Translations under genes and position numbers: made by a program
In this document: positions 1 through 11,649 of the stretch, piece after piece
How positions within the stretch are numbered: the first letter of the stretch is position 1
Layout of the letters: each line of letters starts with the position of its first letter
The notes under the pieces: model-generated
Seen by the model: the letters and a program-made list of their open reading frames with translations, nothing else
What the model was told of the DNA's origin: nothing
The model's database searches: none
DNA from: Asterella californica
Taxonomy: Eukaryota > Streptophyta > Marchantiopsida > Marchantiales > Aytoniaceae
Length of the DNA stretch: 64,000 nt
Direction of reading: 5' to 3'
Assembly: GCA_036924285.1 (NCBI GenBank)
Contig: JAYKYS010000009.1
Location: 20,192,001-20,256,000 of the forward strand

Positions 1-218
1 TCTTTTGGTTTTCTTGTTATGCCACGATTATTTTCCTGTGTTTCTACAATTTTAGGGATTTTGGCTCTCGACTCCCCTTGTTGTCTACTGGCAAGATGAG
101 TTGAAATTCATATTTACTGTAAAATATTTGGACCTCTTAAATATCGGCAATGCCTCCAATCATCCCTGATATTTTGCTCTTTGCTCTTTTCCTTCCATTT
201 GCTTCAACATATAACTAT

Positions 219-866
219 AGTGCATGGAAGTGAGGTGAATAATACTATATACATCTAAAATGTGGGAATGTCATGGAAAACAAGAGTCCAAGAGAGAACA
301 TAGGTGATTAAATATAATGTCCGGATAAAGAGAAAGTGGAGGGGAGACTAGCTATGTTAAACATGCATGTTCACTGAATTGCATATCGCTTACCAAAAGA
401 GGATTACTGTGTGAATAATAATCAAGAATCGAAAGAGATCTGTTCAGTTCACAAGATGCATGACGGAAGAACAAATTAGCCCATTTTACTGATTGGTTTA
501 CTGATTCAACTTCTGCTACAATTATATGATTTCTAAATAAACTAAATACTACATCAGACGTGGAGGTTGGAGAAAGAGAAAAACCATAAGTGTGCAAAGA
601 GAAAAGCCATAAGTGTCGTGCGTGCACATGTCCTGGCGCTATCATAAAGCTGACTTTGCCGACCTACTAACACTTATCCTAGCAATTTTAGTTTATGGTC
701 CAACCTTTCCAACAAAAAAAGTTAAGCCATAAATCAAATCACGTGCATATTCCATCTTCCAAACTTGGAAGAGATGAATAATAGTACATGGGAGTGAGAT
801 GAATAAATATATTTATTCATCTCACTCCCATGTATTAAAAATATATTCATCTCACTTCCGTGCACT
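219..866. repeat. Small inverted-repeat (MITE-like) element
   Basis: A 22-base motif at 219-240 recurs inverted at 845-866 with two mismatches (core GGAAGTGAG). The same motif in variant form makes both arms of the palindrome at 785-834, so one terminal-like sequence occurs four times here. There is no coding capacity inside; the open frame on the minus strand at 352-645 has no recognisable domain. Inference: a non-autonomous inverted-repeat element with duplicated termini. No flanking target duplication could be established. Confidence 0.4.
785..834. repeat. 50-bp perfect palindrome, no loop
   Basis: Bases 785-809 are the exact reverse complement of 810-834, with no spacer. The arm contains GGGAGTGAGATGAATAAATA and matches the terminal motif at 219-240 and 845-866, so this may be two element termini joined head to head. 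Just upstream (749-779) is an imperfect hairpin with CTTCC and GGAAG arms around a 6-base loop. Confidence 0.9.
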
Positions 867-879
867 ATTCACCGATATG

Positions 880-1800
880 TAGTTAAATAGTAGTAAATAT
901 CAAGTATTAAACACTCAAATATAAATTATTTATGGTACCGATAAATATAATATGATATTAGTGTCTCATTATCACTGTATTTTCTCCCTCTGTCCCCTTA
1001 ACCATCTTAGAAACGGATTCTGGAAATGAGATCAAAACAAAAACAAAGAGTTTGTTTCGAAGAGAAAGATAGTTTTTTCTAGTGCGGAAGCAACTCTTTT
1101 TCCTAAATTTATAGCGTATTTATCATGGCTCTACTCCAACTGTTTATCTTTTATGTATTTATAAAATACAAAATTAAACTCTCAAGTTGTTTTCTTCTCT
1201 TTGAACCGTTCAAACTGTAAAATTGAATTTAATCTCATCCTTCTTGAGTTGTCTTCCCTCCAACTCCTCATTCTTGTTTATTAGACATCTTTGACCAAAA
1301 TTCTCAAATTATTTTCCATGTCATTGTAATCTTCTTTTTTTCCAAAATGGGATTATTCTTTACGGTAAACTAATCTTCCTCCCTCATGTGATATTCCTTG
1401 CAATATCACCTATCAATAATTAGATTGCAGTTAGTATAAAGAAGTGGATTCCGACCAGTAGTAGACATGAATTTTCACCCTACTTCATGTTTATCGTTTT
1501 CCTTCCTTTCCAAACCTCAATATGCATCCAAAGCGTACTTCTGGCCGGGTGGAGGAAAAAGACAAACGTTAAGAAAAGACAGAAATATATCTCTTCTGTC
1601 CTATAACAGTGTGTCTTTCTAAGAGCTAGCACGAAAAACTATGAGATGGAACAGAAAAATAGAATCATAGACTCACCAACGCAGGTGCCTTCGAGATTAT
1701 AAAATATAAATTTTATAAATTTAATTGTAAATTCTATTTGTTTATTTTAATTTATATTTCTATATATATTACATGTTAACTTTGAAGTACATGCCGAATG
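880..1800. other. AT-rich DNA, no gene seen
   Basis: AT-rich sequence with poly-pyrimidine stretches; no open frame with recognisable motifs on either strand and no clear repeat structure. Confidence 0.6.
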
Positions 1801-1959
1801 TTGCGAAGAAAACCAATAAGCAAAGTGGGTTGGAGCACTTGATGAGAAACATCGAAAGGAAATGGAAGAAGACCGCGTCCCCGCTTCCAAGAGCTTCTTG
1901 GAAGACTTGATCGTGGAAGACTGCAGTCAAGCACAGCATGGAGCAGGAGAGGGAGACGT

Positions 1960-2990
1960 TATGAATCTGTGACAGGTTGTTCAGATCTTCAGTCTACCAG
2001 ATCCAGTATTAGAAGAAGAGTGACGCCTCTTCTCAGCACTCTGATGGATGCCTCCGACCAGAAAAAGAAGTAGAAGATGCGCGGATAAAAACCCTAAGTG
2101 GGTATATTCATCCCATCAAACCGCTTCTAGAGAGCAGCGGATATCACTGAGACACCAAAGGAAAGAAGAAGAGCTCATGAAGATCCGAATAGTAGATTTG
2201 AAAGAGCATTTCATCTCGAGCATTATATTTGGAGAAGAAAGAAGCCAACTACCACGTTTACAAGGTAGATTTTGGGTATAGTTACGCAGAAGACGTCTTC
2301 CCAAGTGTAGGAGAAGCTTCTCGAGGTGAAGGAAGTATGGAGAAGATTGCTCAAGATATCTCAGAGGGTAGAAGCGACAACAGTTCTGACTCAGCAGAAG
2401 ACATCCTTGACTCAGATAGAGTCTTTCGAGAAGACCATCTCCAACACCTAGACCTGACAGAAGAAGAAGTTGACACTTGCATCAGCCGGCCGTCAACATG
2501 GCTTCCCACACTCGACAGAAGTACCATCCGTATGATGATGATGCCGATGCTGATGACTTCATCACGATGTTCGAGACCATCTCTCAATCTAACAAGGAAG
2601 ACATTGATGCCAATAGACTCCGTGTGTTTCCTAGCCTGATAGTAAGGAAAGGGAGGAAATTGATGAGTAAAGCGTTGGATGATGAGTTAGTTATGGCCAC
2701 TTGGGCTACTATCAAGACAACTTTTATGAAGAGGTTCAAAGGAGTGGGTTATGATCGGATGACTCTCATAGAACTTCGGAGACTCGAACGGAAGAAGAAA
2801 GAGATTTTGTAGGATTACACCGAGAGGTTTGAAGATCTCTTGGATCACATTCTCCAGAACCAAGAAAGGCTCGGTTATTGTGCTCAGCAAGCAGTGGACT
2901 GGTACTTAAGAGATTTGTCTCAAGATATGGAGTTGTACTGTAGAAGAGGAGGAGGTGATGATTTAGTGGAGGTACGCGTAACAAAGAACA
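1960..2990 (+). pseudogene. Ty3/gypsy gag remnant
   Basis: Decayed capsid (gag) reading frame. The best part runs from 2477 and reads an acidic segment (DDDADADDFITMFE), then a tryptophan-containing stretch (TWATIKTTFMKRFKG), an ELRRLERKKKE segment, a stop at 2810-2812, and DYTERFEDLLDHI in the same frame. This order, with W...F..RF then a YxxRFexL-type motif, is typical of the retrotransposon gag domain. In-frame stops and a shift near 2470 break it, and similarity fades after about 2990. No zinc knuckle, protease or LTR is attached, so this is a fragment. It could belong to the same lineage as the RT piece at 12.8 kb, on the same strand. Confidence 0.7.
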
Positions 2991-3035
2991 TAAAAGTGAA
3001 CTACATTATTCTCATAATAGTGTTTCTGTATGCAG

Positions 3036-3087
3036 TTTTATTTATCACCTAACCCTTCCAGCCGGGAAGGTTAGGTGATAAATAAAA
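3036..3087. repeat. Near-perfect hairpin, 23-24 nt arms
   Basis: Left arm 3036-3059 and right arm 3065-3087 are complementary except for one extra C in the left arm; the loop is about 5 bases. It sits at the 3' limit of the gag remnant. Confidence 0.85.
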
Positions 3088-3090
3088 TGC

Positions 3091-3138
3091 CCTTGCATAT
3101 TCCCCTCTTCCGAACTTGGAAGAGATGAATATACAAGG
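3091..3138. repeat. Imperfect hairpin with GAACTT loop
   Basis: Arms 3091-3111 and 3118-3138 (21 nt, three mismatches) flank the loop GAACTT. The central word CTCTTCC-GAACTT-GGAAGAG resembles those at 749-779 and 9807-9850. Confidence 0.8.
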
Positions 3139-4080
3139 AAGTGTACATGCATAATGAAAAGACATGCTAACTTGATAGAAAAGAAGAACAGCAGATTGTA
3201 AAGATGAGATATTTTCATATTCAAAATATATCATATTACATTACATAATTTATTGATTTAAACTCGATCATAAATTAGATGTTATATTACAACATGTTTC
3301 ATATGTGTGTGCACTGGAAAACTAGTTTGACATCAATGCTTTAATAGCTATGCATTGGGATACACTATCCAGTAGAAAAGATTTAAACACAATAACTATA
3401 AAACTACTATTTAGTGCAGTTTGTGCATAGATATACATCCAAATCGAACTCTACATGTCGGAGGAAAAAACACAGAGTACGGGTGATGACAACTTACTTT
3501 GGGTAATTACCTTAAGGTTAGAAAAACAAACACAAAAATGGTGGTATAAGATAATAAGAGATTTCATTCATACCAGCAAGAGATTTATAATTCTATAAAT
3601 TTCATCTACAAAGGTACATACGAGTCTATGAAGATACTTTCATCGGTTCAAGTCATATGTTGCGCAACTCAATGATAAAATAGTAGACTTTATGTTGCTT
3701 AAACACTTTATGAAAGCATTATCACGACCTGCATATGAGTGATCATTTTTAACAAATGTACTACTTTGAATCAAGCATATGATAAAGTAGAAGCTTGAGC
3801 TTCTATCTTATCATATCTCCAAGGAAAGTTCATCCTACAACAACGCCCTCAAGCTCAGCATGGAGAACACAAGGGATGAAGTCTCTTCGCGGACGTTCAG
3901 ATCTAAAGAAGAGGGTAGTGTAAACCATATAGTGTATCTAGATGATAGTAGATTTAATGCATTGTAGATATACTTTTTATGTAAACTACAAGCAATTAAA
4001 ACATTAAATCACAACAATCAATTATGCAAAAAGATTTTACTTGAACACTACTATCCCTTGAAAATAAACAGTATTTGAGT
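3139..4080. other. AT-rich DNA, no gene seen
   Basis: No supported gene or element. Short GC-richer words near 3840-3910 do not extend into a readable frame. Confidence 0.55.
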
Positions 4081-4555
4081 GATCTCTCATCAAGACCTGT
4101 TACGAAGTAGATCACTCAGGAGGTGACATCACTCCGGAGGATCACTACTGAGCAGATCACTCAGAGAATGACGTCATAACATGACTTAACACTGAGCATA
4201 TCACTCAGGGGATGATTTCATATCGAGACTCAACATTGAGTAGATCATTAAAGAGATGATGTCATTCCCGGTATCTTGATTGTGAAAAATACACATATGA
4301 TGATGTGACTCTGAAGATCATCATTCAGTAGATCACTCCGAGAGTCACTATTGAGTAGATCTCTTTGAGGATGACATCATACACAAACACATCATTGAGT
4401 AAATCACTCATGAGGATGATGCCACTCCGGGAATCCATGTTGAGTAAAAGAACATGACATGAGGACGAGGTTCATTATGGAGTCAATCACTCAAGAGATG
4501 ACATCAAGACGAGGTTCATTATGAAGTCAATCACTCAACGAATGATGTCATCCTC
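4081..4555. repeat. Degenerate minisatellite (ATCACTCA / GATGACATCA words)
   Basis: About eight degenerate units of roughly 50-65 bp, each with a TGAGTAGATCACTC-like half followed by GAGGATGACATCA-like sequence. The last two units (4463-4510 and 4511-4555) are nearly identical with a 48-bp period. ATGACGTCAT, a palindromic CRE/bZIP-type word, occurs once around 4168 and decayed forms recur. The array abuts the LTR starting at 4568. Confidence 0.75.
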
Positions 4556-4567
4556 GCAGCCCTTTTT

Positions 4568-5715
4568 TTGTGCAGCTACCGCCTTGTTACGCCAACAGCA
4601 GCTCTTGCTCAATACCTCCCGATGCTCACAACGCTAACTTGCAAAACACAATCGCATGTTAGCGTTCATGCACCAGTTACCATTATCTCGTTTTGGTCTG
4701 GATCGGAGTTAGACCATCTCCCTAACTCTCAAGCTCAACATTCCATAAGTCTTGACTTACACCCAGCTAAGTCGATCTCAAAACATGAATAAGTCAAAAT
4801 GTGAATTGGGACGGATTTCTCATAAAGTTCATGGTGCTAAATGGTACCTCTAGCACACCTAACGGTCCAACCGCTCGTGATATCCGTCTGGGTCTAAGCT
4901 CATGAACGATGATCAAACCGTTGTCTCGTTCCTTAGTCTTGCTCGAGCTCTTATATTATTCCCAAGTTCAGAGTCCACGTTTAGACCGAAATGCATCTTG
5001 GTACTGACCCAACCATCACGTCATGCTCCCATAGTCAGTCCGTCGAGCTCTGAGGTCAGATGACTCGTCTTGACCCACCCAATCATCGAGTCTCTCTCAT
5101 ATATACTTTTGAGGATCAACGGTCCCGCCCTCCTCTTTTGTTCCTGACAATTATACCACAACCTGATCACGAGATCAATCATAATTCTCAACTTCGATGT
5201 CAATTAGAGGAGTTCAGCATATCACTAGAAAGTCCTCGCTGAGACTTTTGCAATGATACCTTACTCGCCTCCAAATCTTATGTGGCTCTGTCCACGATCC
5301 AAAACATTGTTAGAGCTCCAACACTTAATATTTTTATGAATGAACGGTGATCTAGGGCCCGACTAAGATCTTATGGTTCATACTAGCATCAAGACCCACG
5401 TCTCAGTCTGCTCAGACTTATGTCTTATATCCATGTCTCAGACTCACGTCTCAAATCTACGTCTCAAACTTAAGTTCCGGTCTGATTTTAGACTTGCTCT
5501 CTTAGGTCAGTATTCGTCTAGTGCCATCTCGGGATAGGACCTTATGTTATAACCCAATGTTCTAATTTTGGTTTAGATAAACACTTAAGGTTCATCTGTT
5601 TTCGACTTCCTAGCCAAGCCGCTAAGTCCTACTCGCCGCGTTCACAACCTTACAAAGTCCACTAAGATTTTGTTGTTCACGTCTATGCTCGATCTTGAGA
5701 CTGAGGGTTGCGACA
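4568..5715 (-). mobile_element. Chromovirus LTR (minus strand)
   Basis: About 1.15 kb, homologous to the LTRs at 24931-26001, 47845-48934, 61514-62637 and 63025-63986. Read on the minus strand it begins TGTCGCAACCCTCAG at 5715 and ends near 4568 in the shared GGCGGTA-type end. The primer-binding site that should follow is lost, replaced by a T-run and the minisatellite. A conserved TATATA box lies near 5100, preceding the shared GACTCGATG word. It is the 3' LTR of the remnant at 5716-7020, being preceded on its own strand by a polypurine tract. Confidence 0.85.
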
Positions 5716-5731
5716 TTCACTCCCACTTTGG
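5716..5731 (-). other. Polypurine tract of chromovirus
   Basis: On the minus strand, CCAAAGTGGGAGTGAA directly precedes the LTR start. The equivalent purine run precedes the LTR at 47845 and lies beside the LTR at 62637. Confidence 0.7.
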
Positions 5732-6435
5732 AGATTGATGCCCTCATCAACAATGATCCTTACGTTGACGTTCTAAGTGGGTAGCCAACTCCTTGGCGCC
5801 ATAATTACGTTCTAGTAGCTAACTCGCAGTTTCTTTCTTGGCTTGAGTCTTAAGTTATCACTATAACAGTTCGAAAATTCTAACTAGTCTCCAGGAAGCC
5901 TAACCTTTTTGGCCACCCCTAAACAAAACTAGTTGACAATTTCTAAACATTATACTTAAGACTCTAACTTGCTAACTTATAAGTATTTACACCTACTTAC
6001 TAGATCTCCTGAATCTCACTTTCTGATCCCAACCTGATTTGACTTAATTAACATACGGCTAAGTTTACCTTACAATTAGAAAACCGCAACGCAAGATCAC
6101 CCCAAGCCCCAAGACAAGTGTAAACTATTCACACTTGCTTTGCCAACGCTACATCAAATCTAAGTCTTGACATCAAGTCTTAGTCTTGATTTATATGCTT
6201 ATCCAAACCAGCTCGCTTCTTTTGAGTGGAGTTCGTTCCTCCTCTTGACAACATCTTAGGCATCTGATCATAACTAGTCATAGCCATGCACTACCAATAC
6301 ACTTACACAATTTTAAAAAAAAAATATCTTTATTTCCACAAAATACAAGTCAAAGCTACAAAGTCCATCGACACAAATCACCTCAAGTTGCTACTTGTAT
6401 GGTTTGTCATTCCTTCACTCCTCGCTAGAAAGAGA
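5732..6435 (-). mobile_element. Chromovirus 3' internal non-coding region
   Basis: Matches the segments at 47200-47830 (inverted) and, in part, 62655-63020. Shared landmarks are the AAACTAGTTGACAA word, the TAAGTATTCACACCTACTTA word and, near 6250-6300, the GACAACATCTTA..CATGCACTACCAATACACTT stretch. No coding frame. Confidence 0.75.
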
Positions 6436-7020
6436 TGTCCTCGTCTTGCTAACGTGTTTGTTGTCCTTGTTGCCGTTTGAAGAGATCCAATACTTCACTT
6501 TCATATTCCATATCATCCTCAAGCACCCAAGTTGCTTCCTTCAAATGATAACCATGCCATTTGATCAAGTACTCTATTCGGTTGGATTTGCACCACGTTC
6601 ACAAAATGATCTCCACCTCGTATTCTACTTCATCATGCACGACATTAGGTTGAGACATGAGAACATCCTTTTGCGCTCCGATCGAAATTCATCATTGAAG
6701 TACTTCTTTAATAAAGAAACATGGAAAGTCGGATGCAACTACCATCCGAGAGGAAGGTCTAAAGTATAGACATCTGCATGCGGATTCTTGACAATCACTA
6801 AAGGTCTCACAAACTTGGAAGGTCAATATTCCTCTCCGAAGGTTGAAATTCTTCGTACTCAACCATACTTCTTTGCTCACTTGAACTTCACTTACCGCCA
6901 ATGCTTGTTTACTTGCTTCGTGTAACGTTGTTGTGTCTTGTAGAGGTTCTTTTTCACTTTGTCCTCGTGCCGCTGCATTTCTACCATCAACTCTTCAGCT
7001 GTTGTTTGTTGTGTTCTTGA
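6436..7020 (-). pseudogene. Chromovirus pol 3' end: integrase C terminus and chromodomain
   Basis: Minus-strand frames, joined across shifts, read the end of an integrase (KVWLSTKNFNLR-like, then PSKFVRPLVIVKNPHADVY, then HPTFHVSLLKKYF-like). A chromodomain follows: an EYEVE-like start, EYLIKWHGY-like centre and WVLEDDMEYE-like end, at about 6640-6460. Chromodomains at the integrase C terminus define the chromovirus branch of Ty3/gypsy and are thought to steer insertion to heterochromatin. At least four stops or shifts make it non-functional. It leads into the 3' region and LTR at 5716-4568, so the strand order is correct. Confidence 0.8.
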
Positions 7021-7614
7021 TCGTTGTACTAAAAATGAACTAATAGTTTTGTTAGTTGGATTTTACTCGTTTTGTCAGTTATGTTTATAGTACACAAACC
7101 ATTATTTAGAATAATTATTCCAGATGTTAGAAGTCAATGAAGAAATAATAGATTCAAATGATAAGGACGAGCAAAATTAGTCTAATTTCTAAATAAAACT
7201 AATCGTTCAAAATTTATAGTTTTATCTTTTTCAACCATTGAGAAATATTTCCTCTTAACTTTGACATATTTTAATATGGAACCCTATGTCAAAGATCTAC
7301 TATGCAGATCAAAAAAGTACTTAGTCAAAGAACCATATGTCAAAGCTAAGACATAAGATTCTCTAAGAAAAATCATGGTTTATCCAATGAAAGTGTACAA
7401 CATTGTGTAACAATCATGGATCGATCACAATTAGTATTTATTTATTTTAGAAATTAAAGTAAATTTCGAAAATTTCAAATGTATTTAAGATTAGAATTCA
7501 TGGTTAAATTTAATAAACGTCAATAAGAGGCGTACATGACATTTTCTTACGAGCACCATTGGCTGGAGGTGTTGCAAAAATTGCACGATCTCTTGATCAA
7601 AGTTGTAATACATG
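7021..7614. other. AT-rich DNA, no gene seen
   Basis: No recognisable feature; it provides the left flank and target site of the solo LTR that follows. Confidence 0.6.
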
Positions 7615-7619
7615 AGCGT

Positions 7620-9630
7620 TGTTGTGTCGGATTTTGCGTGAAGGTTGTCTAGGAAAACGTGAGGTTCTTGACTGTGGAGATGTTGTGTGCTGAACAGAGA
7701 CAAGAAAAAGAGAAACAAGCATGAAAATGAGCGTCACAATATATATCAACTCCCAGTGTACATACACTGCCGGTTCTTTCTCCCTAAGAACACAAAACTG
7801 AAAAGCAGACCATAGCGGTCTGTAATCTGCTTCAACGCCCCTTAAAACGAGTCCATGAATCTCAACTTAGATCCAAAACTATCAAAGCGTAGCTCAAAGC
7901 AAGAGAAACATTTCTTTGTTAACAAAAAGAGCAACACCAGTATCACACGATTCAAACCCAAGTCCAAACAACATCCATGTGCAAGCTATTAGCTAAAGCT
8001 AGCTACCACAAGCTGTACCACAAGCTGTACATAACCAACTAGAACTCCAATGAACTAAAAAAGACAAAATCTGTAGCGAATGAACCAAAAAAGACCTATC
8101 TGAAAACTTTCTTTTTTCGTCAAACGGTCTTCAGATGTCGATAAGGCTTCCCTTCCTGACTCTGTTGGCATCAAGAACTATAAGATACGACTCTCGACAG
8201 CCAGGATATCATCGATTTCTTATCGCATGTGACCGAACTTGCAAAAACTTCTCGCTACGACTTAAAACTGCGCACACCGTCCAAACGGATCGCTTGATCT
8301 GATATTCATCTTCTCTGGTAGGTAGATCTAGCTACCCTGAACCCAACGAGACTCCAAACAAGTAGTTTGAAGTTCTTCTTTCAAAATTACGCAAGAAATC
8401 TGGTTGCATGTTGCAAAAAATCAACAATCAAATCCACGTACAAACAATCAAACTTGCTCACCAAACCCACAATCCTATGCACGTACAATTTTCTCCTATG
8501 CGTAGATGAAGACTCCTTGATCGCGTAGGCATTAAGAACGAAGAGCTTGGCTCACCGATCACGAAGAACAACCCAATCTCATGTCGCAGGCGACGAAAAA
8601 CTAACGATAGCTTCCATGCGAACCAATTTCTTTCACATCTCTCAAATCGTCTGATGAAACTTGGTATCGTCTAAAATTTCCTGAAGAACTTGGTGTTCTG
8701 ATCCCGATGGATCGAAAGACAGCAAGTTTGGACTTCGAAACGGCTCGAACGGTCCAACTCTCTTTCACATATCACTGAAGCTCTCAAAAATCTCTCATGC
8801 GTCTCAATTTCTCCCGATCCGCCTCTTCACGAACCGTCTTAACCAACACGTAGCCTGCACAGATCTGAACCCAATGACACCTTGCGTGCATGCATTGGAC
8901 TTCACAATTCTCCAAACCGTCCATCGATAAGTCGTAGGAACAAGTTAATTCTTTAAGCTGCCCCCTTACGTCAGTCGCTGTACGTTGTACGTACAAGTTT
9001 TCTGGATAATGAGCTAGCAGGCCCCTTGTGTCGTTAGTATAGCGCCAAGTGCTACAAATACCCAATCAGCAATAGTAAACTAGGGCCTAGCTTGATTTTC
9101 TCTTCTTTCGAGTCACATAACTTCTCCACTATGCGTCCAAATGGAGTTGACGAAGTGTCAATGGGAAGCTGACAATGAGCTCTACCCATTGATGTAATGA
9201 AAATGAAGATCTGAAGTTGTGAAAAAAAGCCCGTAAGCTGGGACCTAGCTTGTTTTTCTCATCTTTCGAGTCTTGTAACTTCTCCACTGTGCGTCCAAAT
9301 GAAGTAGACGAAATGCCCATGAGAAGCTGACAACAAGCTCTACCCATTGATATAATGAAAATGAAGATCTGAAGTTGTGCCAAAAGCTCGTAAGCTGGGG
9401 CCTAGCTTGTTTTTCCTATCTTCTGAGTCTTGTAACTTCTCCACTAGACGTCTAAATGAAGTAGACAAAGTGCTTATGGAAAGCTGTCTATGAGCTCTAT
9501 CCATTAATGAGATGAAAGTGAAGATCCGAAGTTGTACAAAAAATTTCATTTTTAGTCCTATGAGTGTCTTTGGAGCGAAATGATAAGCATCGAAATAGAT
9601 TTTCAGGTAAGAGACGGTCCATGACACGAC
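7620..9630 (-). mobile_element. Solo LTR, family B (minus strand)
   Basis: A 2,011-bp LTR homologous to 27487-29347 and 33922-35942. On the minus strand its 5' end is near 9630 (GTCGTGTCATGGACC) and its 3' end at 7620 (CCGACACAACA). Flanks 7615-7619 and 9631-9635 are both AGCGT, a perfect 5-bp target-site duplication, so it is a complete insertion reduced to one LTR by recombination. It carries three tandem copies of a roughly 157-bp unit (about 9070-9550), which explains the open frames at 9129-9654. No internal region is present. Confidence 0.9.
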
Positions 9631-9635
9631 AGCGT

Positions 9636-11040
9636 GGGCTAGGATATTTGCCAAAGTTTCTTATTTGACATGCCATAATTGCTCACGAGAGAACTGTATT
9701 TATCTTTTATAATATTTTTATTCACTAAAGAACATAAGCAACAATCTTTGATGACTCACGATGCTCTACGATGTAGATAAACCTCGTAAATGTTTATCAG
9801 ACTTTCTTGCATATTTACTTTTTCCAAGTTCTAAAGAGAAGAATATGCAAAGAGCTTTAATTTACGTCTTTATCTTTCTTCTGAGAAAAGTTAGATTATA
9901 AATTATAAATACTTCTTTTCGTGGGAGTAGTGTATCTTTATACCAAGCAAAGTTTATGTTCTTGTGAAACACTTATTGGTTTTGTATGGCTGGAGTGAAC
10001 TTGTGTAACCAAGTTACTAAATGAGATTTAAATTTAATGCTCTAAATTTAGAGAAGTAAACTTTTACTGAAATAACCGTTTGCAAACCATGTCCCAGTAA
10101 CTTTGCGCTCTTCATTGCATGTTTCTCGAAGGTTGACACCTCGTGACTTTGCACTCTACACTACATGTATAACTAAATTACTTCATTGAAGATGGCTGTC
10201 AATCAGCTGCTGATGATTTTAGTCGTATATTAAAAGTTTAACTTTTTTTTCTTCAAATTGCAATTTGGATGCATCTTGATCTAGTAAATGTGTATTCTTC
10301 AGAGGACTTTGTTTTCCCGAGTGCGTTTCGAAGCTAATACATAAGATTTTCAGTGACCAAAATAAGGAAAAGTTATAATTTATCAAATGATATATCCCGG
10401 TATAGACTGTGTATCGCTTACAGACATATCAGTGATTTCAAAGTGTTATTTTCCTTTTGCCAATTATAATCACCTCCTCGAATACTATACTTCTCTATAG
10501 CCGAAACTTATGATCTTTTAAAAATTAATAAAAAACTAAACAAGAAATGCAACCGGTGTTTTTCTATGGACATCTCTAGAGGTGCCCACTTGAAACATAT
10601 GCGACAAAGAGATCGAAATTGTAATTCTCTCTGGTGGACCAAGAATATTTAACAAAGATTTTAGCTTTCATACTCTTTATTGTCGCATAACTATATATAA
10701 TTGACTGTTGTATATTTCTTTATTTAATTATTAATACTAAAGAATATATCAGAATTAATAAAAATTAAATAACATTTTCTAATATTTTCTTTCCAAATTT
10801 ATATAGAAGTGAAATTTAAAAAACTTTTTTATTAAAGAATTTCATCTTTTAAAAATCTATACAGATTATTGTATTAGCATTGTCATAGTTTGGCTATCCT
10901 TTAATATGGTGTAACTAGATAATTAGAGGTAACAATGGAAATTTCTAATCTCAGAAATATAATCATATAACATATTTCTTTCTTTCGTTCTAAGGTGTTA
11001 ATTTAGAGTGGAATAATTAAGAAATATAACGATGATGGGC
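9636..11040. other. AT-rich DNA with one hairpin (9807-9850)
   Basis: No gene recognised. At 9807-9850 arms of about 18-19 nt (TTGCATATT.. and ..AATATGCAA) flank a short loop, resembling the hairpin at 3091-3138. Confidence 0.6.
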
Positions 11041-11049
11041 ATAACGCTT

Positions 11050-11640
11050 AGAGAGTATCGACTGTAGACTGTCGTACTCTGTAGCGGACGATGTCAGAAT
11101 GACGGGCAATGACTCCTTTGACCAACTTTCCGCGCCAGGGCCCAGGCCACTCCAGGTGTGGTTTGAACTTTCCACTGTTCTGTAACTTCTGGTTACAACT
11201 TCCAGTCATGGACTCAGGTACGAGCCTACGACGAGGGAGACGTATAGGCCCGGGTTCTCCCGGTACCGTGCATGGCTATCAGGTACTTCAGGGAATTCAA
11301 GACTTACGGCAGGGAACCCCCGGCGAGCATAAAGAGCCAGTTGCTGAAAGTGTTATGTAAGTACAGAAGCAGATCCCGCGTTATCTGGACGTGCCACGTA
11401 CTGATTATACATGCACCGATTCATCGAACGTGACACGAAACAAATTCCTGTTCCTGCTGATGATAACGTTATGCCGCGCGACGTTCCCCTTGATCGCTAC
11501 AAGTTTTGACCCCGTCCCAAAACTAGCTCACCTTTCTGTACAAGGGAAGGCTCCGTTAGGGAAGGAGTGGCTTCTCCAACCAATCTCACACTCCCGATGC
11601 GGAGGGCGATGAGTTATTTCGCACATAATTCGACACCTGA
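11050..11640 (+). pseudogene. GC-richer unidentified coding-like patch
   Basis: A compositional island in AT-rich surroundings. One plus frame reads SFDQLSAPGPRPLQVW and later AIRYFREFKTYGREPPASI; another reads FIERDTKQIPVPADDN before stops. The open frames at 11109-11360 and 11391-11612 are other phases of the same stretch. I do not recognise a domain. It may be a retroelement gag or an exon remnant; frames change and no splice sites are convincing. Confidence 0.3.
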
Positions 11641-11649
11641 AAAATACAG

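Noticed and set aside
2048..2281. Plus-strand open frame upstream of the gag remnant
   Set aside because: No recognisable domain and in a different phase from the readable gag; at most part of the decayed leader.
4081..4555. CRISPR-like array
   Set aside because: Units are degenerate and contiguous without unique spacers; this is a eukaryotic minisatellite.
9129..9654. Two minus-strand open frames with a shared peptide
   Set aside because: They are the 157-bp tandem units of a family B LTR read by chance, not a gene; similar frames appear in the other LTR copies.
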